This document shows positions 51,087 through 61,413 of a DNA stretch of 64,000 nt, piece by piece. Source of the DNA: Dietzia natronolimnaea (GTDB lineage: Bacteria > Actinomycetota > Actinomycetes > Mycobacteriales > Mycobacteriaceae). The stretch's first letter is position 1. Each line of letters begins with the position of its first letter. Under the pieces are notes generated by a model. It saw only the letters and a program-made list of their open reading frames with translations, was not told where the DNA came from and searched no databases. The stretch lies in assembly GCF_039525805.1 (NCBI RefSeq), contig NZ_BAAAHZ010000013.1, one strand, 5' to 3'. Made by a program: the position numbers and the translations under genes.

Positions 51087-51152
51087 TCACCCTCCCCTAT
51101 GGGTGATCTTCACCTCATTAGGCTTTACCTCTCACTGCGCGTCGGGCATAGT
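51087..51152 (+). promoter_or_regulatory. ahpC promoter and candidate OxyR site
   Basis: TCACCC (51087-51092), eight bases, then GGGTGA (51101-51106) form a palindrome in the oxyR-ahpC gap. TTTACC (51124-51129), 17 bases, then CATAGT (51147-51152) make a good promoter for ahpC. The palindrome lies just upstream of the -35, a normal activator position. Confidence 0.45.
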
Positions 51153-51196
51153 CTCCCCTGCCCGTTCAAGAACGGCCCATAACCCAGGAGGATCAC

Positions 51197-51793
51197 ATGG
51201 CACTTCTCACCATCGGCGATCAGTTCCCCGACTTCGAGCTCACCGCACTCAAGGGCGGCGACCTCCAGCAGGTCAACGCCCAGCAGCCCGAGGACTACTT
51301 CGAGACGATCACCAACCAGTCGTACGCCGGCAAGTGGCGGGTGATCTTCTTCTACCCGAAGGACTTCACCTTCGTCTGCCCCACCGAGATCGCCGCGTTC
51401 GGCAAGCTCGACGAGGACTTCCAGGACCGCGACACGCAGGTCCTCGGTGGCTCGATCGACAACGAGTTCGCGCACTTCAACTGGCGCGCGACCAACGACG
51501 AGCTCAAGGGTGTCCCGTTCCCGCTCCTGTCGGACATCAAGCACGAGCTGATCCGCGCTCTCGGTGTCGAGAACGCGGACGGGGTCGCCGACCGCGCGAC
51601 CTTCATCGTCGACCCGGACAACGTCATCCAGTTCGTCTCGGTGACGCCTGACGCCGTCGGCCGCAACGTGGACGAGGTCCTCCGTGTCCTCGACGCCCTC
51701 CAGTCGTCCGAGGTCTGCGCCTGCAACTGGCAGAAGAACGACCCGACGAAGAACATCAACAAGATGGACATGCTGCAGGAGGGCATCAAGTGA
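51197..51793 (+). CDS. ahpC: Peroxiredoxin AhpC
   Basis: A 198-residue 2-Cys peroxiredoxin that reduces peroxides and peroxynitrite. The peroxidatic Cys is Cys61 in FTFVCPTE and the resolving Cys lies in EVCACNWQ near residue 174. An AGGAGG site precedes the ATG. The gene overlaps ahpD by GTGA, so the reductant is made with it. Under control of the divergent OxyR. Confidence 0.95.
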   Translation: MALLTIGDQFPDFELTALKGGDLQQVNAQQPEDYFETITNQSYAGKWRVIFFYPKDFTFVCPTEIAAFGKLDEDFQDRDTQVLGGSIDNEFAHFNWRATNDELKGVPFPLLSDIKHELIRALGVENADGVADRATFIVDPDNVIQFVSVTPDAVGRNVDEVLRVLDALQSSEVCACNWQKNDPTKNINKMDMLQEGIK

Positions 51794-52314
51794 CCATCGA
51801 GAACCTGAAGTCCGGGCTCCCTGAGTTCGCGAAGGATCTCAAACTGAACCTCGGCTCCCTGGCGCGCTCGACGGAGCTGTCGCCGCAGCAGCTGTGGGGG
51901 ACCTTCCTGGCCACCGCCGCGGCGACCCGGTCCGAGACCGTGCTGTCCGAGATCGCCGACGAGGCGCGCGAGCACCTGTCCGTCGAGGCGTTCAACGCCG
52001 CCCTCGGCGCTGCGTCCATCATGGCCATGAACAACGTGGCCTACCGCGCCAAGGAATTCCTGGGAGACGACTACGCCCAGGTCCGCATGGGCCTCCGGAT
52101 GAACATCATCGCGAACCCGGGTGTGGAGAAGGCCGACTTCGAGCTCTGGTCCATGGCAGTCTCGACGATCAACGGCTGCGAGAACTGCACCGCCGCGCAC
52201 GATGACGTCATCCGCAAGGAGGGCATCACCAAGGAGCAGGCCTGGGAGGCGGTCAAGATCGCCGGCACCGTGGCCGGCGTCGCACAGGCTGTCGAGATCC
52301 ACGCCAACATCTGA
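51790..52314 (+). CDS. ahpD: Alkylhydroperoxidase AhpD
   Basis: A 174-residue alkylhydroperoxidase that regenerates AhpC in mycobacteria. The active site is CxxCxxxH: Cys130, Cys133 and His137 in GCENCTAAHD. The GTG start overlaps the ahpC stop. A terminator hairpin follows at 52341. Confidence 0.95.
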   Translation: MTIENLKSGLPEFAKDLKLNLGSLARSTELSPQQLWGTFLATAAATRSETVLSEIADEAREHLSVEAFNAALGAASIMAMNNVAYRAKEFLGDDYAQVRMGLRMNIIANPGVEKADFELWSMAVSTINGCENCTAAHDDVIRKEGITKEQAWEAVKIAGTVAGVAQAVEIHANI

Positions 52315-52340
52315 CACCCTCGTCCGGTCATCGGACCCGG

Positions 52341-52367
52341 AGCCCCGTCGACATGGTCGACGGGGCT
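52341..52367. terminator. Hairpin terminator after ahpD
   Basis: AGCCCCGTCGAC (52341-52352), three-base loop, then the exact complement (52356-52367). Confidence 0.75.
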
Positions 52368-52488
52368 CCACGCATTTCCCGCCCCGACCGTCGAGTTGGC
52401 ACTCCCCAAAACGCCCGGACAGGACTAGGTTCGGAGCCAGGCAGGTGGAAGAATCTTTCACACCGACGCGAAGAGATCTGGAGATGCC

Positions 52489-53406
52489 ATGACCACCGGA
52501 GGTACCCCGTCAGGAGACGGGAACCCGAACGATCCGACCGGCACCGGCGCCGCCCAACAGAACTGGGGCGGACAGCAGTACGGCGGACAGGGGGACGCGC
52601 AGGGATTCGGCCAGGAGCCCTATCCCGGACAGGGCTACGGCCAGGAGGGCTACGGCCAACAGGCTTATGGCCAGCAGGGATCCGGAGGGCAGGGCTTCGG
52701 CCAGCAGCCGTACGGTGACCACGGTTACGGGGCCGGGTACCCCCAGTCCGGCCAGGGGGGCGGGCCGGTGATGACGGGCAGGGTGTCCGCCACCGACGCC
52801 ATCGGCGCCGGCTGGCAGATGTTCAAGAACAACCCGCTGCCGTGGGTTCTGGTCACGTTGGCGATGTTCCTCGCCAACGGGCTCGCGAGTTCGATATCCA
52901 ACTCTCAGTCGGCGTCGGTGGCGTTCCTGGGCTCGATACTGGCGATCGCCGTGAGCTTCCTGTTCCAGGCTTTCATCATCCGGGGAGCCCTCCTCGAGGT
53001 GGACGGGCACAAGCCGGAGATCGGCGACTTCTTCAAGTTGCAGAACTTCGGGGCGTTCGTCATCGCCGCGATCCTCGTGGCGATCGCGACGTCCATCGGG
53101 TTGATCCTCCTCATCATCCCCGGCATCGTGATCGCGTTCTTCCTGTACTGGACCCTCCACTTCGTCGTGGACCGCAACATGACCGCGATCGACGCCATGA
53201 AGTCCAGCGTCAACGCGATCAAGTCCGACGCGGGAAACCTGTTCGCTCTCGCGGTGCTCAACATCCTCGTCGTCGTGGCAGGTTTCCTCGCCCTGTTCGT
53301 CGGGCTCCTCATCGCGATCCCCGTGGCCACCCTGGCCTCGGTGTTCGCCTACCGCACCATCACGGGCCCGAGCGAGTTCTCGCGGATGGCGACGAGCACG
53401 GTCTGA
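52489..53406 (+). CDS. Membrane protein with Gly/Gln/Tyr-rich N-terminal domain
   Basis: A 305-residue protein. The first 90 residues are low-complexity and disordered (YGQ/GYG repeats, such as YGQEGYGQQAYGQQ), like the N-terminal tails of several actinobacterial envelope proteins. The rest has about five hydrophobic segments (PLPWVLVTLAMFLANGLA, FLGSILAIAVSFLFQAFII, FVIAAILVAIATSIGLILLIIPG). The membrane part resembles glycerophosphodiester-phosphodiesterase membrane domains. Role unknown; the repeat region could form protein-protein contacts. A hairpin terminator follows. Confidence 0.7.
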   Translation: MTTGGTPSGDGNPNDPTGTGAAQQNWGGQQYGGQGDAQGFGQEPYPGQGYGQEGYGQQAYGQQGSGGQGFGQQPYGDHGYGAGYPQSGQGGGPVMTGRVSATDAIGAGWQMFKNNPLPWVLVTLAMFLANGLASSISNSQSASVAFLGSILAIAVSFLFQAFIIRGALLEVDGHKPEIGDFFKLQNFGAFVIAAILVAIATSIGLILLIIPGIVIAFFLYWTLHFVVDRNMTAIDAMKSSVNAIKSDAGNLFALAVLNILVVVAGFLALFVGLLIAIPVATLASVFAYRTITGPSEFSRMATSTV

Positions 53407-53451
53407 CCACCGCGTCACTCGCGCTCGCGGCTGACGGACACAGACTGGGCA

Positions 53452-53489
53452 GACGACGGCCCCCGGCGAACTCGCCGGGGGCCGTCGTC
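53452..53489. terminator. Hairpin terminator (18-bp stem)
   Basis: Perfect 18-base arms (53452-53469 and 53472-53489) separated by only two bases. Convergent placement, between the Gly/Gln-rich membrane protein and the DUF3159 gene. Confidence 0.8.
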
Positions 53490-53521
53490 CATCCGAGGTG
53501 ATGCCGTATCAGCCGTGCGTG

Positions 53522-54238
53522 TCAGTCGTGCGTGGTGGGTTCCCGGGCCTCCGCGGGCTCCCTCTCGTAGACCATCGCGCGCCGCACCGCCCAGATCGTC
53601 GCCGCGAACGCCAGCAGCGCGAGCGGCCAGCCCATCGCGATGCGGGCGGCCCCGAGCCAGTTGACCTCGTCGTTCAGGTAGAGCGCGTACTGCAGCACTG
53701 CGCGTATCGCGAAGAGCCCTGCCCAGATCCACGTGGCGACGGCGTACCACCGACGCGCTTTCGGGTGACGGCGCCAGGACATCCCTTTTCCGTCGAGCAG
53801 GCCCCAGATCACCCCGACGAGTGGCCACCGCGCGAGCGCGGACAGGGCGAACACCCCGCCGTACACCGCCTGCGTGATGATCCCGTAGAGGAAGTAACCC
53901 TTCGCGCTTCCGGTGCGCCAGGCGATCAGGACACCGATCGCGACCCCGAAGAAGCCGGAGATCGCCGGCTGGGGGTTCTCCCGTCGGACCAGTGACCACG
54001 CCAGCATGGCGACCGCCACCCCCAGCGCCGCCCAGATCGCCACCGTCAGTCCCCAGAAGCCGTTGACGGGGACGAAGGTCAGGATGGGGATCGACGAGTA
54101 GACCAGGCCTCGGACGCCACCCATCTGCTCGAGCAGCGAGGCGTCCGGGTCACCGAACGCGGACTTCCGCTTACCTCCCGCGCTCTCCGGAGGCACCTCT
54201 CCGGTGGACTGCTCGCCGGCCCGCTCAGACTCGGTCAC
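53522..54238 (-). CDS. DUF3159 membrane protein
   Basis: A 238-residue protein with about six hydrophobic segments (for example GLTVAIWAALGVAVAMLAW and GYFLYGIITQAVYGGVFALSALARWP shown in parts). DUF3159 is an actinobacteria-specific family near dut and sigA, of unknown function. The hydrophilic N-terminus is acidic. The GTG start overlaps the OB-fold gene's end, as in Rv2693c/Rv2694c. Confidence 0.85.
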   Translation of the reverse strand: MTESERAGEQSTGEVPPESAGGKRKSAFGDPDASLLEQMGGVRGLVYSSIPILTFVPVNGFWGLTVAIWAALGVAVAMLAWSLVRRENPQPAISGFFGVAIGVLIAWRTGSAKGYFLYGIITQAVYGGVFALSALARWPLVGVIWGLLDGKGMSWRRHPKARRWYAVATWIWAGLFAIRAVLQYALYLNDEVNWLGAARIAMGWPLALLAFAATIWAVRRAMVYEREPAEAREPTTHD

Positions 54239-54633
54239 ACTTCTCCTCCGCGTGTAGCGCCCGGTTGCCCACTGAGTAATTCGTATCGTGGATTGAACAT
54301 GATCTTCTGGCCGGACCGGACGCCGATACGCCCGGTCACCTTGACGAAGCGGCCGGTGTCGATTCCCGGGATCGAACCACGTCCCAGCCAGCACACGTCC
54401 ACCGCACCCGTACCGTCGTACACCTCCGCGGTCACCCCGAGGAACCGCTCTCCCCCTCCGGACAGGACTGTGCGCACGCGCCCGGCCAGGGTGACCATCT
54501 GCCCTCTCCGGGCGTCCTCGACGGGCGAGCAGCCGATGCCCTGAACCGCACCGGCCAGGTCCACCGCGTCGAGCGATTCGAGCGGCGCGGTCAGCCGAGC
54601 CGAGAGACCACGGAACATCCGGGTGACGGGCAT
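54235..54633 (-). CDS. OB-fold protein (Rv2694c-like)
   Basis: A 132-residue protein with an OB-fold like that of single-strand nucleic-acid-binding proteins: GQMVTLAGRVRTVLSG, FLGVTAEVYDGTGAVDVCWLG (part) and VKVTGRIGV. It is conserved next to the DUF3159 and DUF3710 genes. Its ligand is not known. The gene overlaps DUF3159 by GTGA. Confidence 0.85.
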   Translation of the reverse strand: MPVTRMFRGLSARLTAPLESLDAVDLAGAVQGIGCSPVEDARRGQMVTLAGRVRTVLSGGGERFLGVTAEVYDGTGAVDVCWLGRGSIPGIDTGRFVKVTGRIGVRSGQKIMFNPRYELLSGQPGATRGGEV

Positions 54634-54659
54634 GGCTCCCCTCTCAGCGCGTCGGTCGG

Positions 54660-55574
54660 TCAGAGATCGTCGGTGGAGCGGAGCCGGTCCATGGCGCTGC
54701 CGTCCCTGCGGGGCCGGGACTCCGGCTGCCGAGGCTGTTCCCGGGTGGGGGTCGGGCTCGGGGCCGGGGCCGGTGTGCCCGCCGCCGGGGCCGGCTGGCC
54801 CTGGGGCCGGGCCTGCGCGGCCGGCTGGCCCTGGGGCCGGGCCTGCGCGGCCGTCTGGCCCTGGGGCCGGGCCTGCGCGGCCGTCTGACCCTGTTGGCCT
54901 GCCGCCATCTGCTGCTGGTAGGCCTGCGCCTGCTGCTGTGCCGCCAACTGCGACTGCGCCTTGACCAGCGCCTGCTGGATCTCGTCAGGGATGGTCAGCG
55001 GAAGCACCTCCCGGACGGGCATCGGTCCGTCGCCACGGTTCACCAGCAGATGCTTGAACACCTCCCGACCCTCCTCGGCGGCCTGCTCGGCCAGCTCCGG
55101 GGTGGCCATGATGCGCACCTCGGCGGTCCACCGGTGCCCGTCGACCCCGATCGCACGGAAGACGGCACCCGGCATGGCGGCCACGAGCTCGCGCCCCCAC
55201 GGACCGTCCTCGACGGTGACCTCGGCGCCCTGACCCTCGAGCTGCTCGCGCATGGCGGCGACCATGGTCCGCCACTGCCCGGCCGACTTCGGCGCGGCGA
55301 AGGCGCGCGGGATCACCCGCGACACGGTGGTGACCACGTGGAACTCCGGCTGACCGTTCGGGTCCAGCGCGACGTTCAGATCGCGCCCCTTGGGGACGCC
55401 GATCACCAGGGAACCGAGGTCGAGGTGTCCGTACCCGAGGTCGGTGTAGTACCGGGCCACGTCCCCGACCGACGAGCGGTCATGCGGACCGGTCGTGGAC
55501 GGTGCGGAGTCCGCGGGTTCCCCGGGGGTGGCGGCGTCGCGGTCCCCGGTCACCGACTTCTTGCGTCCGAACAT
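54660..55574 (-). CDS. DUF3710 protein with Gln/Ala/Pro-rich repeats
   Basis: A 304-residue protein. The N-terminal 200 residues are the DUF3710 fold, with GYGHLDLGSLVIGVPKGRDLNVAL (part) and ELVAAMPGAVFRAIGVDG. The C-terminal 110 residues are repetitive (QARPQGQ) and end with basic residues. It sits between the OB-fold gene and dut. In M. tuberculosis the order is Rv2694c, Rv2695c-Rv2696c, Rv2697c (dut), so the linkage is conserved. Function unknown. Confidence 0.85.
   Translation of the reverse strand: MFGRKKSVTGDRDAATPGEPADSAPSTTGPHDRSSVGDVARYYTDLGYGHLDLGSLVIGVPKGRDLNVALDPNGQPEFHVVTTVSRVIPRAFAAPKSAGQWRTMVAAMREQLEGQGAEVTVEDGPWGRELVAAMPGAVFRAIGVDGHRWTAEVRIMATPELAEQAAEEGREVFKHLLVNRGDGPMPVREVLPLTIPDEIQQALVKAQSQLAAQQQAQAYQQQMAAGQQGQTAAQARPQGQTAAQARPQGQPAAQARPQGQPAPAAGTPAPAPSPTPTREQPRQPESRPRRDGSAMDRLRSTDDL
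54793..54882 (-). repeat. Three in-frame 30-bp repeats in the DUF3710 gene
   Basis: Three 30-base units, each encoding G-Q-(T/P)-A-A-Q-A-R-P-Q, are followed by a partial fourth. Being in frame, they vary the length of the disordered tail. Confidence 0.85.
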
Positions 55575-55653
55575 GGTCGAATCCTCTCCGCGTGCGACCC
55601 GGTCCCGGTCGGGACCGTGCCTCTTGACGCTACCCAACGTGGTGTGGTGCCGG

Positions 55654-56133
55654 TCAGGTCAGGCGGTGGTGACCTCCGGTCGAGCCGTGGCCCCGCTCCC
55701 CCCGGTCGGTCTGGTCGAGCTCGTCGACCTCCTGCACGTCCCAGAGTTCGACTCTCTGGATGATCAACTGTGCGATCCGGTCACCTCGTCCGATGTGAAC
55801 CGGTTCGGACGGGTCGAGGTTGACGAGGTTGACCTTGATCTCGCCGCGATACCCGGCATCGATGGTGCCCGGGGCGTTGACGATCGACAGTCCCGCCCGT
55901 GCGGCGAGACCGGATCTGGGGTGGACGAGCCCGGCGTACCCCTCCGGGATGGCGACGGCCACCCCTGTGCCCACCAGCGCACGATGCCCGGGTTCGAGTG
56001 CGCAGTTCTCGGCCGAGAACAGATCGATGCCCGCGTCGGAGGGGTGGGCGCGGGACGGCACCGGAAGACCGGGGTCCAACCTCCGTAGCCGCAGCGGTCC
56101 GCGTGATCCGGACGAGTGGTCGGGGTGGTTCAT
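55654..56133 (-). CDS. dut: dUTP diphosphatase
   Basis: A 159-residue trimeric dUTPase that keeps uracil out of DNA and supplies dUMP. The five motifs are visible: DAGIDLFS, PRSGLAARAG, GTIDAGYRGE, GDRIAQLIIQ and RGERGHGSTG. Divergent from the DUF3093 gene, as in relatives. The start has a GCGGGGTGG-type upstream region with no obvious ribosome-binding site. Confidence 0.95.
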   Translation of the reverse strand: MNHPDHSSGSRGPLRLRRLDPGLPVPSRAHPSDAGIDLFSAENCALEPGHRALVGTGVAVAIPEGYAGLVHPRSGLAARAGLSIVNAPGTIDAGYRGEIKVNLVNLDPSEPVHIGRGDRIAQLIIQRVELWDVQEVDELDQTDRGERGHGSTGGHHRLT

Positions 56134-56173
56134 GGCTGGCCGCCCTCCTGCCGGGTGGAGCCCGGGTGATGGA

Positions 56174-56179
56174 TAGTCT
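56174..56179 (+). promoter_or_regulatory. -10 of leaderless DUF3093 promoter
   Basis: TAGTCT lies seven bases before GTG at 56187. An ATG at 56169 lies upstream of this hexamer, which favours the GTG. Confidence 0.5.
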
Positions 56180-56186
56180 TGATGTC

Positions 56187-56693
56187 GTGACCGAAGAAGA
56201 TCTCCGACCGTCGCCCGACCGGGTCCCGCGCCCTGTTCACTCGGAACGACTCCGGGTACCGGGATGGTGGTGGGTGCTTCTCGCCGCCATCACCGTCCTC
56301 GTGGCCGCCGTGGCCTCGGTACTCGGCGCGCCGTGGTGGCTGTGGCTGCTCACCGTGGTCGTGCCCGCCCTGTTCGCGTGGCTCTTCGTCACCGTCGGTC
56401 GCGAGCGTATCGAGGTCGAGTCCGACGGTCAGGGCGGAGGGACCCTGTACGCGGGCCGCGCGCGTCTGCCCTTCGAGGCGATCTCGCGCAGCGCCGTCGT
56501 GCCCGCGACCGCCAAGCAGGCCGCGATGGGGCGCCAACTCGATCCGGAGGCGTTCGTCGTCCACCGCGGTTATGTCCCCACCATGGTGATCGTCGTCCTG
56601 GACGACCCGCTGGACCCCACGCCCTACTGGCTGATCAGCACCCGTGACCCGGAAGGACTCGCGGCGGCCCTCCCGGACAACCACTACAGCTGA
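56187..56693 (+). CDS. DUF3093 membrane protein
   Basis: A 168-residue protein with two membrane segments in the first third (PGWWWVLLAAITVLVAAVASVLG and WLWLLTVVVPALFAWLFVTV), followed by a soluble domain with RERIEVESDG and FEAISRSAVV. The DUF3093 family lies near dut in mycobacteria (Rv2698) and its function is unknown. The GTG start is preceded by a leaderless -10. Confidence 0.85.
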   Translation: MTEEDLRPSPDRVPRPVHSERLRVPGWWWVLLAAITVLVAAVASVLGAPWWLWLLTVVVPALFAWLFVTVGRERIEVESDGQGGGTLYAGRARLPFEAISRSAVVPATAKQAAMGRQLDPEAFVVHRGYVPTMVIVVLDDPLDPTPYWLISTRDPEGLAAALPDNHYS

Positions 56694-56697
56694 GCGA

Positions 56698-57000
56698 TCA
56701 GCCCGCGCAGTCCACGCAGATCGGCAGTCCGTCCCTCTCCTCGGCGAACCGGCTCCGGTGATGGACGAGGAAGCAGTCTCCGCAGGTGAACTCATTGTCC
56801 TGCTCGGGAACCACACGGACCGTGAGTTCCTCTCCGGAGAGATCCGCCCCCGGGAGTTCGTAGGACTCGGCGGTATCCGTCTCGTCCACGTCGACCTCGC
56901 CGGTAGCCCCCTCCGCCCTCCGGGCCTTGAGTTCCTCCAGCGAATCACCGGCCAGCTCGTCAGCTTCGGTCCGGCGGGGTGCGTCGTAGTCGGTTGCCAT
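56698..57000 (-). CDS. DUF4193 zinc-ribbon protein
   Basis: A 100-residue protein conserved next to dut and sigA (Rv2699c). Two Cys pairs, FTCGDCFLVHH and LPICVDCAG, form a zinc-binding site at the end. The N-terminus is acidic and unstructured (DETDTAESYELP). Function unknown. It converges with DUF3093 with only four bases between the stops. Confidence 0.9.
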   Translation of the reverse strand: MATDYDAPRRTEADELAGDSLEELKARRAEGATGEVDVDETDTAESYELPGADLSGEELTVRVVPEQDNEFTCGDCFLVHHRSRFAEERDGLPICVDCAG

Positions 57001-57206
57001 GTGTCTCTTCTCTAGCGGTCAGGTGGCGAGGGGCGGTCGGTTCGATCGTGGACCGACCGGCGCACGCATATTAACGGAAACTAGCAGGGATTTCATCCGC
57101 GCTTCCGGACCGTGTCCCCACCGGGACGCCGATTCCCCGACGATTACAGTGGTGAGGCGGACCCGGACAGGGCTCCCGCACCGTGACACCTGCAGGAAGG
57201 ACCCTC

Positions 57207-57845
57207 ATGGTCGTCCACCTCAGCGCCCAGGCGACACCCAGTCCGACCCCCACTCGGGGGATGGGACGACTACGCAGCCCCTACGTGCTGTTCGTGGTGG
57301 CCACGCTGGTCCTCGGGGGTCTGGTGTGGGCTTCCGCGCTCATGGGCAGCGATGCGGCGACCCAGGCCGCCGCCTGCCCCGTGACGCCCGCGGCGGAGGA
57401 GGCCGGACTGCGGGAACAGCCCGCCGGCGCACTCGACTCGGTCGAGCCGGCCCTGTTGGCGGACACGCGGGTCCGGGTGCTTAACGCCAACGGCCAGAGC
57501 GGTCAGGCGGGTGCGGTCGCCGCCCAACTCGCCGAACGCGGATTCCAGCCGGCGGGAGCCGACGCCACCGGCAACGACCCGATCTACGCCCAGGACCTCG
57601 AGTGCCACGGGCAGATCCGCTACGGCGAGGCCGGGGAGGCGAGCGCGAGGTCACTGTCCCTCGCCGCGCCGTGCATGCAGCTGGTGTCCGACGGGCGGGC
57701 GGACGAGTCCGTCGACCTGGTGCTGGGGACGATCTTCTCGCGACTGTCGGACTCGGCGGAGAGCGTGGGGGCGCTCGACGAGCTCAAGGTGGGACGTCAA
57801 CCGATCTCCGCCGAGCTGGACGCGGCGCGAGCCGTCAACTGCTGA
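57207..57845 (+). CDS. cei: Envelope integrity protein Cei
   Basis: A 212-residue protein of the LytR_C type (Rv2700). A membrane anchor (YVLFVVATLVLGGLVWASALMG, residues about 29-50, shown in part) is followed by an extracellular domain with RVLNANGQSGQAGAVAAQLAERGF (part). A disulphide is likely from Cys in LECHGQ and APCMQ. Loss of cei in M. tuberculosis weakens the envelope. The ATG has an AGGAAGG site. Its end overlaps the convergent suhB gene by 11 bases. Confidence 0.88.
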   Translation: MVVHLSAQATPSPTPTRGMGRLRSPYVLFVVATLVLGGLVWASALMGSDAATQAAACPVTPAAEEAGLREQPAGALDSVEPALLADTRVRVLNANGQSGQAGAVAAQLAERGFQPAGADATGNDPIYAQDLECHGQIRYGEAGEASARSLSLAAPCMQLVSDGRADESVDLVLGTIFSRLSDSAESVGALDELKVGRQPISAELDAARAVNC

Positions 57846-58698
57846 CCGCGCCCCCGAGCGCCTCGATCGCGGACAGGAACTCCCCCGCCACACCGGGTGC
57901 CGCGGCGGCAGTGGGGACCTCGTCGTCGTGGGAGACCCTCACCACCGCGCCGGCCTCGGCGGCGATCAGGGCCCCGGCCGCGTGATCCCACGGCTTGAGG
58001 CAGCGCTCGTAGTAGGCGTCGATCCGGCCGGTGGCCACCATGCACAGGTCCAGGGCCGCGGACCCGCACCGTCTGATGTCACGGATCCGCGGGAGGAGCT
58101 CCGCGACCACCCGCCCCTGTTCCGCGCGGACGTCGGAGTCGTAGGAGAACCCGGTTCCCACGAGCGCCATCGACAGGTCGTCACACGCCGACGCCGTCAG
58201 TTCGGTGAGCGTGCCCGTGGCGGACCGGAGGCTCGACCCGCGGCCGAGCCCCGCGGTCCAGGTCTCGCCGGTGACGATGTTGTGCACCGCACCCGCGAGG
58301 ACCACCCCGTCGACCTCCGCCGCCACCGAGACGGCGGTGAAGGGGATCCCGTAGAGGAGGTTGACGGTTCCGTCGACCGGATCCACCACCCACCGCACGA
58401 CCCCCCGTCCCGGGGCGGTCGACTCCTCGCCACCCTCCTCCCCCAGGACGCGGTCGCCCGGCCGGGCGGAGACCACCTGTGAACGGAGGTGCTCCTCCAC
58501 GGTGGTGTCGATGACGGTCACCGGGTCGGTCGCAGAACTCTTGGCACGCGCGTCGAGCCCGGTGGAGCCGAACTGTTCCCCCATCCGCCGGGCCACGTCA
58601 CCGCCCGAGACCGCGAGCCGACCCGCGAACCGCCTCAATTCGTCGACGGTGTCCGCGTGGGTTGATCGCGCGACCCCTCCGTCCGTCTCCTCCGACAT
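57835..58698 (-). CDS. suhB: Inositol-1-monophosphatase family protein
   Basis: A 287-residue phosphatase that makes inositol for phosphatidylinositol and mycothiol. The metal-binding motifs are DTTVEEHL (with GEEGG), WVVDPVDGTVNLLYG and LKPWDHAAGALI. The start has a GAGGGGAG site. The gene is equivalent to Rv2701c (suhB), next to cei and ppgK. Confidence 0.92.
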   Translation of the reverse strand: MSEETDGGVARSTHADTVDELRRFAGRLAVSGGDVARRMGEQFGSTGLDARAKSSATDPVTVIDTTVEEHLRSQVVSARPGDRVLGEEGGEESTAPGRGVVRWVVDPVDGTVNLLYGIPFTAVSVAAEVDGVVLAGAVHNIVTGETWTAGLGRGSSLRSATGTLTELTASACDDLSMALVGTGFSYDSDVRAEQGRVVAELLPRIRDIRRCGSAALDLCMVATGRIDAYYERCLKPWDHAAGALIAAEAGAVVRVSHDDEVPTAAAAPGVAGEFLSAIEALGGAVSS

Positions 58699-58857
58699 GT
58701 CGGCTCCCCTCGTCGTCGTCCCCGATTGGACCGGCCCACGGTGGTACCGGACAGATACGCTGACGAACGGGCGCTCGTCGCCCCCATCGTGCCCCGTCGG
58801 TCCGGTGGACTCCAACCGCAGCCGTGACCCTCACGGCCCGTCACCCGGGAGCCCGAG

Positions 58858-59703
58858 ATGCCCACCCCCACACCTACCGAGAGCACCCAGGCGCCGGCCT
58901 CCTCCACCGGCCTGGGGGTGGACGTCGGCGGCACAGGGATCAAGGCGGGGCTGGTCGACCTCGGAACCGGGGAACTCCTCGGCCCCCGGTCGACACGTCC
59001 CACCCCGCAGCCGGCGACCCCGGACGCGGTCGCCGGGGTCATCCGCGCGATGGTCGACGAACTCGGATGGGACGGCCCGGTGGGGGTGGCTCTCCCCAGC
59101 GTCATCCACGACGGCGTCGCGAGGATCGCCCACAACATCGACGGCTCCTGGGTCGGCTGCGACGTGGTCGCCCTGTTCGACAGGCACCTCCCCGGACGCT
59201 CGGTGGTCATGCTCAACGACGCCGACGCGGCGGGTGTCACCGAGGTGCACTACGGCGCCGGTGAGGGGGTGGACGGCCTGGTGGTCCTGCTGACCTTCGG
59301 CACGGGGATCGGATCGGCACTGCTGCTGAACGGCCATCTCGTCCCCAACACGGAGTTCGGACACCTCATGGTGGAGGACATCGCCGGCCGGGGTTTCGAC
59401 GAGGCCGAGCACCTGGCCTCCGCATCGGTTCGTGCACGGGACGGACTGACCTACGAGGAATGGGCACCCCACGTGTCCAACGTCCTGCGATGCCTCGAGG
59501 ACCTGCTCTGGCCGCGCGCATTCGTCCTGGGGGGCGGGATCAGCGAGGCCGCCGAGGAGTGGTTCCCGCTCCTGGAGAACCGCACCCCGGTTCGTGCGGC
59601 CATCAGACGTGGCGATGCCGGGATCATCGGGGCCGCGCTGTACTCGGCGGCGCGCGACGGCCTGGTCGATCTGGGGTCGACACTGTCCCCGGGCAGCTAC
59701 TGA
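58858..59703 (+). CDS. ppgK: Polyphosphate glucokinase
   Basis: A 281-residue ROK-family kinase that phosphorylates glucose with polyphosphate or ATP. GVDVGGTGIKAGLVDL is the phosphate loop, LNDADAAGVTEVHYGAG and LTFGTGIGSALLLNG hold the glucose and second phosphate sites, and FVLGGGIS the end motif. Next to suhB and sigA, as in M. tuberculosis (Rv2702). Confidence 0.93.
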   Translation: MPTPTPTESTQAPASSTGLGVDVGGTGIKAGLVDLGTGELLGPRSTRPTPQPATPDAVAGVIRAMVDELGWDGPVGVALPSVIHDGVARIAHNIDGSWVGCDVVALFDRHLPGRSVVMLNDADAAGVTEVHYGAGEGVDGLVVLLTFGTGIGSALLLNGHLVPNTEFGHLMVEDIAGRGFDEAEHLASASVRARDGLTYEEWAPHVSNVLRCLEDLLWPRAFVLGGGISEAAEEWFPLLENRTPVRAAIRRGDAGIIGAALYSAARDGLVDLGSTLSPGSY

Positions 59704-59749
59704 CCCCTCGTCAACAGCGCCTGATGCGACCTCCGGGCTGGTTCCTCGT

Positions 59750-59833
59750 TACAATGGCGCAGGCCGGGATCACCTACCGGCCGGGGACGGGCCCGGTACC
59801 GCAAGGCGGACGGCTCGAGTGTCGGCATACTAT
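59750..59833 (+). promoter_or_regulatory. Two -10-like hexamers upstream of sigA
   Basis: TACAAT at 59750-59755 and TACTAT at 59828-59833 in the 181-base gap before sigA. Either would give a leader of 125 or 45 bases, ending in GAAGGGG before GTG. Confidence 0.4.
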
Positions 59834-59884
59834 GCGGCATCGATCCCCGTTTCCCATCGATTCACCGGTTGTGAAGGGGCGTTT

Positions 59885-61276
<1,392 letters not shown>

Positions 61277-61300
61277 TCTCCCGCCGGTCCGGTACCCCGG

Positions 61301-61342
61301 ACGAGCCCGGGCCCCGTCGATGTCGACGGGGCCCGGGCTCGT
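61301..61342. terminator. Hairpin terminator after sigA (20-bp stem)
   Basis: Perfect 20-base arms (61301-61320 and 61323-61342) with a two-base gap between convergent sigA and the DEAD/DEAH helicase. Confidence 0.8.
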
Positions 61343-61413
61343 TCGCATGCTCATCCGACAGGGACGGCGAGGCGTGGTTCTGAGCCCCTTCCAGCGTCCC
61401 CTTCCAGCTGCCC

